Below, piece after piece: positions 17,997-27,935 of a DNA stretch of 64,000 bases; the stretch's first letter is position 1, and each line of letters begins with the position of its first letter. The position numbers were made by a program, and so were the translations under genes. The notes under the pieces were generated by a model. It searched no databases, was not told the DNA's origin, and saw only the letters and a list, made by a program, of their open reading frames with translations. This DNA comes from Streptomyces sp. NBC_00536 (GTDB lineage Bacteria > Actinomycetota > Actinomycetes > Streptomycetales > Streptomycetaceae), in assembly GCF_036346295.1 (NCBI RefSeq), contig NZ_CP107819.1, positions 6,882,001 to 6,946,000 on the forward strand, in the 5' to 3' direction.

Positions 17997-18041
17997 CCTG
18001 TGGGGCGCACCGGTTGTCAGACAACCGGTGCGCCCCACAGG
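17997..18041. terminator. Bidirectional terminator hairpin
   Basis: A perfect 21-bp stem (17997-18017 with 18021-18041) with a three-base loop lies between the converging alc and SDR genes. Its length and position just after alc make it a strong intrinsic terminator for both strands. Confidence 0.9.
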
Positions 18042-18066
18042 CGTGTACGGGCGCCTCGCGCGGAAG

Positions 18067-18825
18067 TTACGCCGCGTGGCCGCCGTCCACCGAGAACTCG
18101 GCGCCCGTGACATAGACCGCGTCCGGCCCGGCGAGGAAGGAGACCGTCGCCGCCACCTCCGCCGGAGTGCCGAAGCGGCCGAGCGCGGTGAGCGCGCTCT
18201 GCCCGGCGGCGTACGGCCCGTCGGCCGGGTTCATGTCGGTGTCCACCGGGCCCGGGTGGACCAGGTTCGCCGTGATGCCCCGCTCGCCCAGCTCCCGGGC
18301 CAGTGCCTTGGTCAGCCCGGTCAGCGCGGCCTTGCTCATCGCGTACAGGGAGCCGCCCGGACCCGGGACCCGCTGGGTCATGCAGCTGCCGATGGTGATG
18401 ATCCGGCCGCCCCGGCCGAGCCGGGCCGCGGCCGCCTGCGCCGAGAGGAAGGCCCCGCGCACATTCACCGCGAGCACCCGGTCCACATCGGCGACCGTCA
18501 GCGTCTCCAGCGGGCCGAGCACCCCGACGCCCGCGTTGTTGACCAGGACGTCCAGGCGCCCCAGCTCCGCTACGGTGCGCTCCACCGCCGCGGCGGCGTC
18601 CGACGGGTCGCCCGCGTCCGACCGTACGGCCAGGCCGCGGCGTCCGTAGGCCTCGATCTTGTGCACGACCTCCGCGGCCGCCGCCGCGTCGTTGACATAG
18701 GTGATCGCCACGTCCGCGCCGTCGGCGGCCAGGCGCAGCGCGGTCGCCGCGCCGATGCCCCGGCTGCCGCCCGTCACCAGGGCCACCCGGCCGGTCATGC
18801 TGTTCTCGTTCTCGTTCCCGTTCAT
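18067..18825 (-). CDS. SDR family oxidoreductase
   Basis: 252-residue short-chain dehydrogenase: TGGSRGIGAAT cofactor loop, NNAG at about 95, catalytic Ser in IGSC, YAMSK (Tyr-x-x-x-Lys), PGPVDTDM and C-terminal FSVDGGHAA. The basic residue after the glycine motif region (TYVND) suggests NAD(P) use typical of 3-ketoacyl reductase-like SDRs. The substrate is unknown. The start is ATG 18825 with GGAGGA upstream. The frame stays open far upstream to 19584 only as a shadow of the opposite gene. Confidence 0.9.
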   Translation of the reverse strand: MNGNENENSMTGRVALVTGGSRGIGAATALRLAADGADVAITYVNDAAAAAEVVHKIEAYGRRGLAVRSDAGDPSDAAAAVERTVAELGRLDVLVNNAGVGVLGPLETLTVADVDRVLAVNVRGAFLSAQAAAARLGRGGRIITIGSCMTQRVPGPGGSLYAMSKAALTGLTKALARELGERGITANLVHPGPVDTDMNPADGPYAAGQSALTALGRFGTPAEVAATVSFLAGPDAVYVTGAEFSVDGGHAA

Positions 18826-19017
18826 GGCGTTCCTCCGTCGTAAACCCGTACGTCCATAACTGGTTGCGAGTTCAATGAAAGCGGCGGGGCGGTACCCGCG
18901 CTGGCGGGAATCGGACATCGCGTTCAGGCGCGCCGGACCGATGAGTTCCGCGACGGACGGGAGTCTGAACCCATGAACGGGCCGGTACGGGCCCCACCCG
19001 CAAGGAGACGAGCCATC

Positions 19018-19626
19018 ATGGGAAAGCTGATCCCCATCACCTTCCTCACCCTCGACGGCGTGATGCAGGCGCCCGGCGGCACGGAGGAGGACCCGAGCGG
19101 CGGGTTCGCGTACGGCGGCTGGCAGGTGCCCTTCGAGGACGAGGAGGCGAACACGTTCATCACCGAGGCCTTCGACCGCGTCGGCGCCTTCCTGCTCGGG
19201 CGCCGGACCTACGACATCTTCTCGGGGTACTGGCCGAAGCAGACCGACCCGGACAACGCCATCGCGGCCAAGCTGAACACCCTCCCGAAGTACGTGGCCT
19301 CCACCACCCTCAAGGACCCCGAGTGGGCGGGCACCACCGTCCTCGGCCCGGACCTGGAGGCGGAGATCGCCCGGATCAAGGAGAGCACCGACGGTGAGGT
19401 GCACATCTGGGGCAGCGGGGAGCTCGTCGGGTGGCTGCTCGCCCGCGGTCTCATCGACGAACTCAACCTGATGGTCTACCCCGTGGTCCTGGGGGCCGGG
19501 CGGCGGCTCTTCCCGGGCGGGGGCGAGCCCACCACCTTCGAGGTCACCGCCTCCCGGACCACCGCCGTGGGGGTGGCCATCCACACCTACCGGCCCGCCG
19601 GCCGGGCCACCTTCGGTACCTACTGA
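19018..19626 (+). CDS. Dihydrofolate reductase family protein (RibD C-terminal-like)
   Basis: 202 residues with the family features ITFLTLDGVMQAPGG at the N-terminus, LLGRRTYDIFSGYW, and a C-terminal IWGSGELVGWLL...DELNLMVYPVVLGAGRRLF. Members of this group reduce small heterocyclic substrates with NADPH and are rarely the essential folate enzyme. The start is ATG 19018 with AAGGAG about ten bases upstream; an in-frame ATG at 18973 is less likely. It is divergent from the SDR across a 192-bp gap. Confidence 0.9.
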   Translation: MGKLIPITFLTLDGVMQAPGGTEEDPSGGFAYGGWQVPFEDEEANTFITEAFDRVGAFLLGRRTYDIFSGYWPKQTDPDNAIAAKLNTLPKYVASTTLKDPEWAGTTVLGPDLEAEIARIKESTDGEVHIWGSGELVGWLLARGLIDELNLMVYPVVLGAGRRLFPGGGEPTTFEVTASRTTAVGVAIHTYRPAGRATFGTY

Positions 19627-19751
19627 GGGAACTTTCGCAGAGCCCTCTCAACCCCTGAAACACGGTGTACCCGCCACCCACCGCTCCGGTACGGTGGCGG
19701 CTCCCGTGCGAGCCGCCGAAGTCTCCACCTCCCACCAGTCGTTGGAGACCC

Positions 19752-20681
19752 GTGTCCACGCTCGCCGCCGTACCGGCGCCCGGCCTCGCACCCCGCCGTG
19801 CCTGGCTCACCGACCTGCCCGTCCTGCTCGTCGCCCTGGTCTGGGGCGGCAGCTACCTCGTCGCCAAGGGCGTCACCACCTCGCACACCGTGATCGCCGT
19901 CCTGGTCCTGCGGTTCGGGCTGATCCTGCCGGTCCTCGTGGCCGCGGGGGCGCGGCGGCTGCGCGCGCTGCGGCCCGCCCAGCTGCGCGGCGGCGCCCTG
20001 CTGGGGCTGGTCCTCGGCGCGATCTTCCTGCTGGAGACCTACGGGGTCGTCCACACCTCCGCCACCAACGCCGGGCTGATCATCAGCCTGGCCATGATCT
20101 TCACCCCGCTCGCCGAAGCCGTGCTGCGCCGGGTCCGGCCCCCGGCCGCCTTCCTCGCCGCCGCGGGCGTCTCCGTCACCGGGGTCGTGCTGCTCACCCA
20201 GGGCGCGGGCTTCACCACCCCCTCCCTCGGTGACCTGCTGATCCTCGGGGCCGCCCTCGCGCGCACCCTGAACGTGCTGCTGACCGCGCGGATCAAGGCC
20301 GTCCAGGACGCCGACCCGCTCTCCCTGACCACCGTTCAGCTCGGCGGCGCGGTCCTGGTCTTCGCCCTGCTCGCGGCCCTGCCCGGGACGGGCGCCACCC
20401 CGTGGGCCGCGGCCGCCGACTTCGGCCCCCGCGCCTGGGCGGGGCTCGCCTTCCTCACCGTCTTCTGCACCCTGTTCGCCTTCTTCGTGCAGATGTGGGC
20501 CCTGCGCCGCACCTCGCCCTCCCGGGTCAGCCTGCTGCTCGGCACCGAACCGCTGTGGGCCGCCGCCGCGGGCATCGCCATCGGCGGCGAACACCTGGGC
20601 GCCACGGGGCTCGTGGGCGCGGCCCTCGTCCTGGCCGGCACGGCCTGGGGCCGTCGTACCGCCGTCCCGGACCCCGTCTGA
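19752..20681 (+). CDS. EamA-family (DMT) exporter
   Basis: 309-residue membrane protein with ten predicted TM helices in two EamA repeats; the N-terminal repeat begins DLPVLLVALVWGGSYLVAKG. Members export amino acids or metabolites. The start is GTG 19752, four bases after GGAG; the frame extends to 19665 without support. No neighbour indicates a substrate. Confidence 0.87.
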   Translation: MSTLAAVPAPGLAPRRAWLTDLPVLLVALVWGGSYLVAKGVTTSHTVIAVLVLRFGLILPVLVAAGARRLRALRPAQLRGGALLGLVLGAIFLLETYGVVHTSATNAGLIISLAMIFTPLAEAVLRRVRPPAAFLAAAGVSVTGVVLLTQGAGFTTPSLGDLLILGAALARTLNVLLTARIKAVQDADPLSLTTVQLGGAVLVFALLAALPGTGATPWAAAADFGPRAWAGLAFLTVFCTLFAFFVQMWALRRTSPSRVSLLLGTEPLWAAAAGIAIGGEHLGATGLVGAALVLAGTAWGRRTAVPDPV

Positions 20682-20771
20682 GCGGCCCACCCGCCGCCCA
20701 CCCGCCGCTCACCTCGACGAGTGGCCGAAAACGCCGCATCCACCGGTGAACGGCCGCCGTACGGTGGACCG

Positions 20772-21965
20772 ATGCCAGCAGTCGACATCAGTGGGAACGA
20801 CGAGGACTTCGCCGCCGACCCCTACGCCTTCTACGCCCGGCTGCGCGAGGCCGGACCGGTCCACCGGGTCACGGTGTACGCCGGTGAACTCGAACCCAGC
20901 TGGCTGGTCGTGGGCCACGACGAGGCCCGCCTCGCCCTGGGCCACCCCGCCCTGTCGAAGGACTGGCGCGGTTCCGGCCAGTTCGACGACACCCTCGTCA
21001 CCGCGGCCAACTCGAACATGCTGGAGAGCGACCCCCCGCAGCACACCCGGCTGCGCCGGCTGGTCGCCCGCGCCTTCACCGCCCGCCGCATCGAGGCCCT
21101 GCGCCCCCGTGTCCAGCAGGTCACCGACGAACTCCTCGACACGATGGCCGCCCGCCCCGGGCGCACCGCCGACCTCATCGCGGCCCTCGCCTTCCCGCTG
21201 CCGATGACCGTGATCTGCGAACTGCTCGGCGTCCCCGACCTGGACCGGGACCGGTTCCGCTTCTGGTCCAACGAGATCGTCGCCCCGACCGCCGCGAGCG
21301 CGGACGGCAGCGCCCACCGCGCGCTGAGCGAGTACCTCGCCGAGCTGGTCGAGGCCAAGGCCAAGGCCCCCGGCGAGGACCTGCTCAGCGAGCTGATCCG
21401 CACCCGCGACGACGACGGCGACTCCCTTTCCCCCGACGAGCTGATCGGGATGGCCTTCCTGCTGCTGGTCGCGGGCCACGAGACCACCGTCAACCTCATC
21501 TCCAACGGCGTACGGGCCCTGCTCGCCCACCCGGGTCAGCTGGCCGTCCTGCGCACCGACTGGGACGGGCTCCTCGGCGGGGCGGTGGAGGAGATGCTCC
21601 GCTACGACGGCCCGGTGCAGAACTCCACCTACCGCTACGCCCGCGAGGACGTGGAGATCGGCGGGACGGTCATCCCGGCCGGGTCGACCGTGGTGATCTC
21701 GCTGGCGGCCGCCGACCGCGACCCGGGCCGGTTCGCCGACGCCGACACCTTCGACATCCACCGCGCCCCGCGGGGCCACCTGGCCTTCGGGCACGGCCTG
21801 CACTTCTGCATCGGCGCGCCGCTCGCCCGGATGGAGGGCGCGATCGCCGTCCGGTCCCTGCTGGAACGTTTCCCCGACCTGGCCGAGGACCCGGCCGGCG
21901 GCCCGCGCGCATGGGTCGGCGGCAGCCTGATGCGGGGCGTCACCCGGCTCCCGGTGAGCTGGTGA
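20772..21965 (+). CDS. Cytochrome P450 (CYP107-like)
   Basis: 397-residue P450 monooxygenase. The heme-thiolate loop is FGHGLHFCIGAPLAR, the I-helix oxygen-activation motif is LLVAGHETT, and the K-helix ExxR is in VEEMLRYDGP. Soluble class I, needing ferredoxin partners not found nearby. ATG 20772 gives a normal length; the frame opens at GTG 20721 but without a ribosome binding site. No biosynthetic cluster surrounds it, so the substrate is unknown. Confidence 0.9.
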   Translation: MPAVDISGNDEDFAADPYAFYARLREAGPVHRVTVYAGELEPSWLVVGHDEARLALGHPALSKDWRGSGQFDDTLVTAANSNMLESDPPQHTRLRRLVARAFTARRIEALRPRVQQVTDELLDTMAARPGRTADLIAALAFPLPMTVICELLGVPDLDRDRFRFWSNEIVAPTAASADGSAHRALSEYLAELVEAKAKAPGEDLLSELIRTRDDDGDSLSPDELIGMAFLLLVAGHETTVNLISNGVRALLAHPGQLAVLRTDWDGLLGGAVEEMLRYDGPVQNSTYRYAREDVEIGGTVIPAGSTVVISLAAADRDPGRFADADTFDIHRAPRGHLAFGHGLHFCIGAPLARMEGAIAVRSLLERFPDLAEDPAGGPRAWVGGSLMRGVTRLPVSW

Positions 21966-21966
21966 C

Positions 21967-22024
21967 CGGTCCGTACACGAGGCGGTACACAAGGCCGTAC
22001 GCCAGGCCGTACGCCAGGCCGTAC
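21967..22024. repeat. Short tandem repeat between convergent genes
   Basis: Repeats of a GGCCGTACGCCA-like 12-bp unit (three near-identical copies, with two more degenerate GTACAC-containing units before them) fill the gap between the P450 stop and the Gfo/Idh stop. It probably arose by slippage; no clear hairpin terminator is seen here. Confidence 0.7.
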
Positions 22025-22036
22025 GGGAACACGCGC

Positions 22037-23041
22037 TCAGAGGTCCGGCAGCTCGGCGAGGGTCACCCGGCGCCGCTCCCGCCGCGACAGCTCGCAGGCC
22101 TCGGCGATCCGCAGCGCGGCCAGGGCCTCCCGGCCGTCGCACGGATTGGGGCCCTCGCCGCGGACCAGGCTCACGAAGGCGGCCAGCTCCGCCTCGTAGG
22201 CCGGTCCGAACCGCTCCAGGAAACCCGTCCACGGTTTGCGCGCCGGGGGCGGGCCCTGCGGTTCCGTCGAGGCGATCGGCGTACGGTCGTCCAGCCCGGC
22301 CGAGACCTGGTCCAGCTCCCCGGCCAGCTCCATCCGCACGTCGTACCCCGCGCCGTTGCAGCGGCCGCCGGTGCAGGTCACCAGGGTCCCGTCGGCCAGG
22401 GTCAGCAGCGCGGCCGCGGTGTCCACGTCACCCGCCTCGCGGAACCGCGGGGGACCCGCGTCCGAGCCGGTCGCGTACACCTCCGTCACCTCCTGCCCGG
22501 TCACCCAGCGCACCATGTCGAAGTCGTGCACGAGACAGTCCCGGAACAGCCCGCCCGACCCGGCCAGGTACGCGGCGGACGGCGGCGCCGGATCCGCGGT
22601 CATCGTCCGTACGGTGTGCAGCCGCCCCAGCGCGCCCGAGCGGACCAGCTCCCGCGCCGTCACGTACCCGGCGTCGAAGCGCCGCATGAAGCCCACCTGG
22701 AGCACCCCGCCGACGGCCGCGACCTCGCGCAGCACCGCCAGGCTCCGCCCCAGGTCAGGGGCGACGGGCTTCTCGCAGAACACCGGCAGCCCGGACCGTA
22801 CCGCCCGGACCACCAGCTCCGCGTGGCCCGCGGTCGCACACGCCACCACCACCGCGTCCACGCCCCAGGTGAAGATCTGGTCGACACTGGGCGCGGCGGT
22901 CGCCCCGAGCCGGGCGGCCAGCAGCGCCGCCCGCGCCGGGTCGGCGTCGGCGAGCACCAGCGATCCCGCGTGCGGCTGGCGGGCCAGCGCCGCGGCATGG
23001 AAGGAACCGATCCGGCCCGTACCGATGAGCCCGATGCGCAT
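22037..23041 (-). CDS. Gfo/Idh/MocA-family oxidoreductase (inositol dehydrogenase-like)
   Basis: 334 residues: Rossmann loop LIGTGRIGSFHAAAL, the catalytic-region CEKPVAPDL, and VHDFDMVRWVTG, which carries the Asp/His pair of inositol 2-dehydrogenase-type enzymes. It would oxidise a polyol or sugar with NAD(P). It is divergent from a sugar ABC importer, so the transported sugar is its likely substrate; inositol is a guess. There is no ribosome binding site before ATG 23041, suggesting a leaderless message. Confidence 0.85.
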   Translation of the reverse strand: MRIGLIGTGRIGSFHAAALARQPHAGSLVLADADPARAALLAARLGATAAPSVDQIFTWGVDAVVVACATAGHAELVVRAVRSGLPVFCEKPVAPDLGRSLAVLREVAAVGGVLQVGFMRRFDAGYVTARELVRSGALGRLHTVRTMTADPAPPSAAYLAGSGGLFRDCLVHDFDMVRWVTGQEVTEVYATGSDAGPPRFREAGDVDTAAALLTLADGTLVTCTGGRCNGAGYDVRMELAGELDQVSAGLDDRTPIASTEPQGPPPARKPWTGFLERFGPAYEAELAAFVSLVRGEGPNPCDGREALAALRIAEACELSRRERRRVTLAELPDL

Positions 23042-23050
23042 GCACTCAAC

Positions 23051-23069
23051 GTGACCCCGTCCGGGTCAC
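23051..23069. promoter_or_regulatory. Perfect palindrome, probable operator
   Basis: GTGACCC-CGTCC-GGGTCAC (seven-base arms) lies nine bases upstream of the Gfo/Idh start, in its promoter, between it and the divergent ABC importer. Position and symmetry fit a repressor site for the sugar genes; no regulator gene for them is in the window. Confidence 0.6.
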
Positions 23070-23219
23070 CTGTCAATCCGCCCGGCCTGCCCCGATGACG
23101 ACCTCATGGTCCACTGTGGCGGATACTGGGCGGCTGGAACCGGAATGACCGCAATGACGACCGCCCGGGGACCGGCGCGGCGACCGCAGGATTTCAGGAC
23201 GAGGGAAGGGCACGGAGAC

Positions 23220-24230
23220 GTGGCTAGGGTTCGGACAGGGGTACGCGTCATGGGCGCCGTACTCGCGGCGGTACTGGGGGCCTCCCTCGCGGGGTGCAGC
23301 AGTACGGGCGGCAAGCGCGCCGAGGAGCGGGCGAAGGCCGCCGAGCAGGGCCGTCCGGCCGTCTCCACCCCGCGCTGGACCTTCGCGATGATCACCCACG
23401 CGGGCGATGGCGACACCTTCTGGGACATCGTCCAGAAGGGCGCCAAGGAAGCCTCGGCGAAGGACAACATCAACTTCGTCTACGCGCACGACGACCAGGC
23501 ACAGCAGCAGGCCCAGTTCGTGCAGAACGCCATCGACCAGAAGGTCCAGGGCATCATCGTCAGCCTGGCCAAGCCCGAGGCCCTCAAGGACGTCCTCGGC
23601 AAGGCCGCCAAGGCGGGCATCCCGGTGATCACGGTGAACTCCGGCTCCGCGCAGTCCAAGGAGTACGGCGCCCTGACCCACATCGGGCAGGACGAGGAGA
23701 TCGCGGGCGAGGCCGTCGGCAACGAGCTGACCAAGCGCGGCAAGAAGAAGGCCGTCTGCGTCCTGCACGAGCAGGGCAACGTCGGCCACGAGCAGCGCTG
23801 CGCCGGGGCCAAGAAGACCTTCGGCGGCGACCTGGAGAACCTGTACGTCGAGGGCACCAACATGCCCTCCGTGCAGGCGTCCATCCAGGCGAAGCTCCAG
23901 GCCGACCCCTCCATCGACTCGGTCGTCACCCTGGGCGCGCCCTTCGCGCCCACCGCGGTCAAGGCCAAGGACGCGGCCGGCAGCAAGGCGGAGATCGACA
24001 CCTTCGACCTCAACGAGGCCGTCGCCCGCGACCTGAAGTCCGGGGTGCTCGGCTTCGCCGTCGACCAGCAGCCCTACCTCCAGGGCTACGAGGCCGTCGA
24101 CCTGCTCTGGCTCTACCGCTACAACGCCAACACCCTCGGCGGCGGCCGTCCGGTGCTCACCGGCCCGCAGATCGTGACCGGCGCCGAAGCGGCGAAACTG
24201 GAGGAGTTCATCAAGCGGGTGACCCGATGA
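23220..24230 (+). CDS. Sugar ABC transporter substrate-binding lipoprotein
   Basis: 336 residues from GTG 23220. A basic N-terminus and hydrophobic stretch end in the lipobox LAGC, so it is lipid-anchored outside the membrane. The body is a type-I periplasmic-binding fold of the RbsB/xylose class ([39 protein letters not shown]). It delivers a sugar or polyol to the permease encoded next. The longer frame from 23106 lacks a start signal. Confidence 0.9.
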   Translation: MARVRTGVRVMGAVLAAVLGASLAGCSSTGGKRAEERAKAAEQGRPAVSTPRWTFAMITHAGDGDTFWDIVQKGAKEASAKDNINFVYAHDDQAQQQAQFVQNAIDQKVQGIIVSLAKPEALKDVLGKAAKAGIPVITVNSGSAQSKEYGALTHIGQDEEIAGEAVGNELTKRGKKKAVCVLHEQGNVGHEQRCAGAKKTFGGDLENLYVEGTNMPSVQASIQAKLQADPSIDSVVTLGAPFAPTAVKAKDAAGSKAEIDTFDLNEAVARDLKSGVLGFAVDQQPYLQGYEAVDLLWLYRYNANTLGGGRPVLTGPQIVTGAEAAKLEEFIKRVTR

Positions 24231-25291
24231 GCACGCTCGCCCCCGCGGCCCCGCCCACCCCGCCCGCCAAGGAGCGCGACGAGCGCCTCGCGCCCGCCTC
24301 CCTGGTGCGCCGCCTGCTCGGCCGCCCCGAGCTGGGCGCGGTCGTCGGCGCGGCCGCCGTCTTCGTCTTCTTCGCCTTCGCCGCCGACAGCTTCCTGCGG
24401 GCCTCCAGCCTCAGCACGATCCTGTACTCGGCCTCCACCATCGGGATCATGGCCGTCCCGGTCGCGCTGCTGATGATCGGCGGCGAGTTCGACCTCTCGG
24501 CCGGTGTGATGGTCACCAGCTCGGCGCTCTTCAGTTCGATGTTCTCCTACCAGCTGACCGCGAACGTCTGGGTCGGCGTCGGGGTGTCCCTGCTGGTCAC
24601 CCTGGCCATCGGGTTCTTCAACGGGTTCATGCTCACCCGGACGAAACTGCCCAGCTTCATCATCACGCTCGGCACCTTCCTGATGCTGACCGGCCTGAAC
24701 CTGGGCCTCACCAAGCTGATCAGCGGCTCGGTCTCCACCAAGACCATCGCCGACATGGAGGGCTTCTCCTCGGCCCGCTCGCTGTTCGCCTCGCAGCTCA
24801 CCATCGGCCCGGTCACCCTGCGCGTCACCATCCTGTGGTGGCTGGTCCTGGTGGCCGTGGCCACCTGGATCCTGCTGCGCACCCGCGCCGGGAACTGGAT
24901 CTTCGCGGTGGGCGGTGGCGCCGACGCGGCCCGCGCGGTCGGCGTACCGGTGGTCAAGACCCGGATCGGGCTCTACATGGGCGTCGCCCTGTGCGCCTGG
25001 ATCTCGGGCCAGCACATCCTGTTCTCGTTCGACGTCGTCCAGTCCGGCGAGGGCGTCGGCAACGAGTTCCTGTACATCATCGCGGCCGTCATCGGCGGCT
25101 GTCTGATGACCGGCGGCTACGGCTCGGCCATCGGCTCGGCCGTCGGCGCCTTCATCTTCGGCATGACCAGCAACGGCATCGTGTACGCCCAGTGGAACCC
25201 GGACTGGTTCAAGTTCTTCCTCGGCGCGATGCTCCTGCTGGCCACCTTGCTCAATGCCTGGGTGCGCAAGCGGGCGGAGGCCAGCAAGTGA
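24227..25291 (+). CDS. Sugar ABC transporter permease (RbsC/BPD_transp_2)
   Basis: 354 residues with eight to ten TM helices and the family motif [20 protein letters not shown] plus [13 protein letters not shown]. It overlaps the binding-protein stop by ATGA and its own stop overlaps the ATPase start by GTGA, so the three are one translational unit. It is the membrane channel of the ribose/inositol-type importer. Confidence 0.92.
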   Translation: MSTLAPAAPPTPPAKERDERLAPASLVRRLLGRPELGAVVGAAAVFVFFAFAADSFLRASSLSTILYSASTIGIMAVPVALLMIGGEFDLSAGVMVTSSALFSSMFSYQLTANVWVGVGVSLLVTLAIGFFNGFMLTRTKLPSFIITLGTFLMLTGLNLGLTKLISGSVSTKTIADMEGFSSARSLFASQLTIGPVTLRVTILWWLVLVAVATWILLRTRAGNWIFAVGGGADAARAVGVPVVKTRIGLYMGVALCAWISGQHILFSFDVVQSGEGVGNEFLYIIAAVIGGCLMTGGYGSAIGSAVGAFIFGMTSNGIVYAQWNPDWFKFFLGAMLLLATLLNAWVRKRAEASK

Positions 25292-26115
25292 CGGCACTGG
25301 TGAAGCTGACCGAGGTCAGCAAGTACTACGGCAACATCCGCGCCCTCGAAGGCGTCTCCCTGGAGGTCTCGGCGGGCGAGATCACCTGTGTCCTCGGCGA
25401 CAACGGCGCGGGCAAGTCCACCCTCATCAAGATCATCGCGGGGCTGCACCGGCACGACGCGGGCAGCTTCGAGATCGAGGGCGAGGAGACGGTTCTGGCC
25501 AATCCCCGCGCCGCCCTCGACCGGGGCATCGCCACGGTCTACCAGGACCTCGCGGTCGTCCCGCTGATGCCGGTCTGGCGGAACTTCTTCCTCGGCTCCG
25601 AGCCCACCAAGGGCCGCGGCCCCTTCCGCCGCCTCGACGTGGCCCTGATGCGCGAGACCACCCGCGCCGAGCTGCTGCGCATGGGCATCGACCTGCGCGA
25701 CGTCGACCAGCCGATCGGCACCCTCTCCGGCGGCGAGCGCCAGTGCGTGGCCATCGCCCGGGCCGTGCACTTCGGCGCCAAGGTCCTCGTCCTGGACGAG
25801 CCCACGGCGGCCCTCGGCGTCAAGCAGTCCGGCGTGGTCCTCAAGTACGTCGCCGCGGCCCGGGACGCGGGCCTCGGCGTGGTCCTGATCACGCACAACC
25901 CGCACCACGCGTACCTGGTCGGAGACCGTTTCGTGCTCCTCAAGCGGGGCGCGATGGCGGGCAGCCACACCCGCGATTCGATCACCCTGGACGAGCTGAC
26001 CCGGCAGATGGCCGGCGGCTCGGAACTGGACGAACTGAGCCACGAGCTGGAGCGGGTGGCAGAATCGGGGACAACACCGCCCCACACTGACCCTTCCGGC
26101 ACCACCGCACCATAG
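25288..26115 (+). CDS. Sugar ABC transporter ATPase (single-domain)
   Basis: 275 residues: Walker [10 protein letters not shown], signature [15 protein letters not shown], Walker [14 protein letters not shown]-loop LITHNPHH. Ribose-type importers usually have a double-length RbsA ATPase; this is the single-domain variant (as in frc/xyl-type systems), which would act as a homodimer. The start is GTG 25288, overlapping the permease stop. Confidence 0.92.
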   Translation: MTALVKLTEVSKYYGNIRALEGVSLEVSAGEITCVLGDNGAGKSTLIKIIAGLHRHDAGSFEIEGEETVLANPRAALDRGIATVYQDLAVVPLMPVWRNFFLGSEPTKGRGPFRRLDVALMRETTRAELLRMGIDLRDVDQPIGTLSGGERQCVAIARAVHFGAKVLVLDEPTAALGVKQSGVVLKYVAAARDAGLGVVLITHNPHHAYLVGDRFVLLKRGAMAGSHTRDSITLDELTRQMAGGSELDELSHELERVAESGTTPPHTDPSGTTAP

Positions 26116-26130
26116 GGACGACAGGACTCG

Positions 26131-27297
26131 ATGAGCACGTACCGGGACTTCACGCTCGCCCACCGTGGCTCGGCGCGAGGCACCGTCCTGCGGACGGTCG
26201 GCACCCGTGAGCGCCGGTCACACCTGACCGCCCCGCGCGTCCCGACCGTCGGCATCGACATCGGCGGCACCAAGGTGATGGCGGGCGTCGTCGACGCCGA
26301 CGGCGTCATCCTGGAGAAGATCCGCACCGAGACCCCCGACAAGTCCAAGAGCCCCAAGGTCGTCGAGGACACCATCGTCGAGCTGGTCCTGGACCTCTCC
26401 GACCGCCACGACGTCCACGCCGTGGGCATCGGCGCGGCCGGCTGGGTCGACGCCGACCGCTCGCGGGTGCTCTTCGCCCCGCACCTGGCCTGGCGCGACG
26501 AGCCGCTGCGCGACGCGCTCCAGTCCCGGCTCGCGGTCCCGGTCATGGTGGACAACGATGCCAACACCGCCGCCTGGGCCGAATGGCGCTTCGGCGCCGG
26601 GCGCGGCGAGGACCACCTCGTCATGATCACGCTCGGCACCGGCATCGGCGGGGCGATCCTGGAGGACGGCCGGGTCAAGCGCGGCAAGTTCGGCGTGGCC
26701 GGGGAATTCGGCCACATGCAGGTGGTCCCCGGCGGACACCGCTGCCCCTGCGGCAACCGCGGCTGCTGGGAGCAGTACAGCTCCGGAAACGCCCTGGTCC
26801 GCGAGGCCCGCGAGCTGGCCGCCGCCGACTCCCCGGTCGCCCACGGCCTGATCGCCCGGGTCGGAGGGAACGTTTCGGAGATCACCGGACCGCTCATCAC
26901 CGAGCTGGCCCGCGAGGGCGACGCCATGTGCGTCGAACTGCTCCAGGACATCGGCCAGTGGCTCGGCGTCGGCATCGCCAACCTCGCCGCCGCCCTCGAC
27001 CCCTCGTGCTTCGTCATCGGGGGCGGGGTCAGCGCGGCCGACGACCTGCTGATCGGCCCGGCCCGGGACGCCTTCCGGCGCCACCTGACCGGCCGCGGCT
27101 ACCGGCCCGAGGCCCGGATCGCGAAGGCCCAGCTCGGCCCCGAGGCCGGTATGGTCGGTGCGGCCGACCTCTCCCGGCTCGTCGCCCGCCGCTTCCGACG
27201 CGCCAACCGCCGCCGGGTCGAACGCTACGAACGCTATGCCCAGGCCGGCCGACGGGCCGCCGCCGGGTCCGAGGAACAAGGACCAGAACAGCCGTGA
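26131..27297 (+). CDS. ROK-family glucokinase-like sugar kinase
   Basis: 388 residues: phosphate-binding GIDIGGTKVMAG, VDNDANTAAWAE (catalytic Asp), LGTGIGGAI, EFGHMQV, and the zinc motif CPCGNRGCWEQ that defines ROK kinases. It has an unusual 35-residue N-terminal and a 30-residue Arg-rich C-terminal extension. Fifteen bases downstream of the ABC ATPase, it probably phosphorylates the imported sugar, though it could be the general glucokinase. Confidence 0.92.
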   Translation: MSTYRDFTLAHRGSARGTVLRTVGTRERRSHLTAPRVPTVGIDIGGTKVMAGVVDADGVILEKIRTETPDKSKSPKVVEDTIVELVLDLSDRHDVHAVGIGAAGWVDADRSRVLFAPHLAWRDEPLRDALQSRLAVPVMVDNDANTAAWAEWRFGAGRGEDHLVMITLGTGIGGAILEDGRVKRGKFGVAGEFGHMQVVPGGHRCPCGNRGCWEQYSSGNALVREARELAAADSPVAHGLIARVGGNVSEITGPLITELAREGDAMCVELLQDIGQWLGVGIANLAAALDPSCFVIGGGVSAADDLLIGPARDAFRRHLTGRGYRPEARIAKAQLGPEAGMVGAADLSRLVARRFRRANRRRVERYERYAQAGRRAAAGSEEQGPEQP

Positions 27298-27893
27298 CGC
27301 CGCCGCCCCCGCCCCCGACCCTGCCGCGCCAGGCCCCGGCCCCCGACGAGGGCGGCGTTCCCACGCCCGCCGAGGCCCGCCGGCACGTCGTACGGCGCCG
27401 CTGGATCACCGCGGTCATCATCGTGCTGCTGATCGGCGTACCCGCCGGCTACCTCGCGATCGCCGCCCAGCAGAGCCGCCAGAGCGGCAAGGAGAAGGCG
27501 GCCAAGGTCGGCGCCACCAAGGTGCGCGCGGGCTGGCCCTCCAAGGTGCAGCGCAGCATCTACGAGGTGCCGATCCCGGACAAGGCCTGGCGGGTCGGCT
27601 TCCTGGAGACCAACAACTGGCGCACCAGCAGGCTGTACGTGCAGTTCGCGATCACCCCGGACGAACTCGACAAGTTCCTCACCTCGATGGGCACCAGCCG
27701 CGAGGGACTGACCCGGGGCGTCTCGATCGGCGAGCGCGACACCGAGGCCGCGGGCTGGAACTGGAACCCGAAGAACGCCTGGTACGGCGCCACGCACGAG
27801 CAGAACGACCCGCGCCCCACCCAGGACATCACCGTCGACCTGACCGTCCCGGCCAAGCCCAAGGTCTACGTCGTCTCCACCGCGACCCCGTAG
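27294..27893 (+). CDS. Hypothetical single-pass membrane protein
   Basis: 199 residues from GTG 27294, which overlaps the ROK kinase stop (GTGA), so it is co-translated. A proline-rich cytoplasmic N-terminus with an Arg cluster (RRHVVRRRW) precedes one TM helix (about 40-60); the remaining 130 residues are outside and Trp-rich (GWNWNPKNAWYG). I recognise no domain. Coupling to the kinase suggests a role at the membrane in the same uptake system, but that is only positional. Confidence 0.75.
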   Translation: MTPPPPPPTLPRQAPAPDEGGVPTPAEARRHVVRRRWITAVIIVLLIGVPAGYLAIAAQQSRQSGKEKAAKVGATKVRAGWPSKVQRSIYEVPIPDKAWRVGFLETNNWRTSRLYVQFAITPDELDKFLTSMGTSREGLTRGVSIGERDTEAAGWNWNPKNAWYGATHEQNDPRPTQDITVDLTVPAKPKVYVVSTATP

Positions 27894-27935
27894 CAGCGCC
27901 CCCCTGGCCGAGCCCCCACCGTTAGCCTGGGGATC

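Noticed and set aside
15353..18010. 885-codon minus-strand frame opposite allB and alc
   Set aside because: Lies entirely antisense to two certain enzyme genes and has no recognisable domain.
18067..19584. 505-aa fused frame that would join an upstream extension to the SDR
   Set aside because: The SDR has its own start and GGAGGA; the extension is antisense to the DHFR-like gene.
20772..21965. First P450 as part of a secondary-metabolite cluster
   Set aside because: No ferredoxin, synthase or tailoring genes are adjacent; the neighbours are an exporter and a sugar dehydrogenase.
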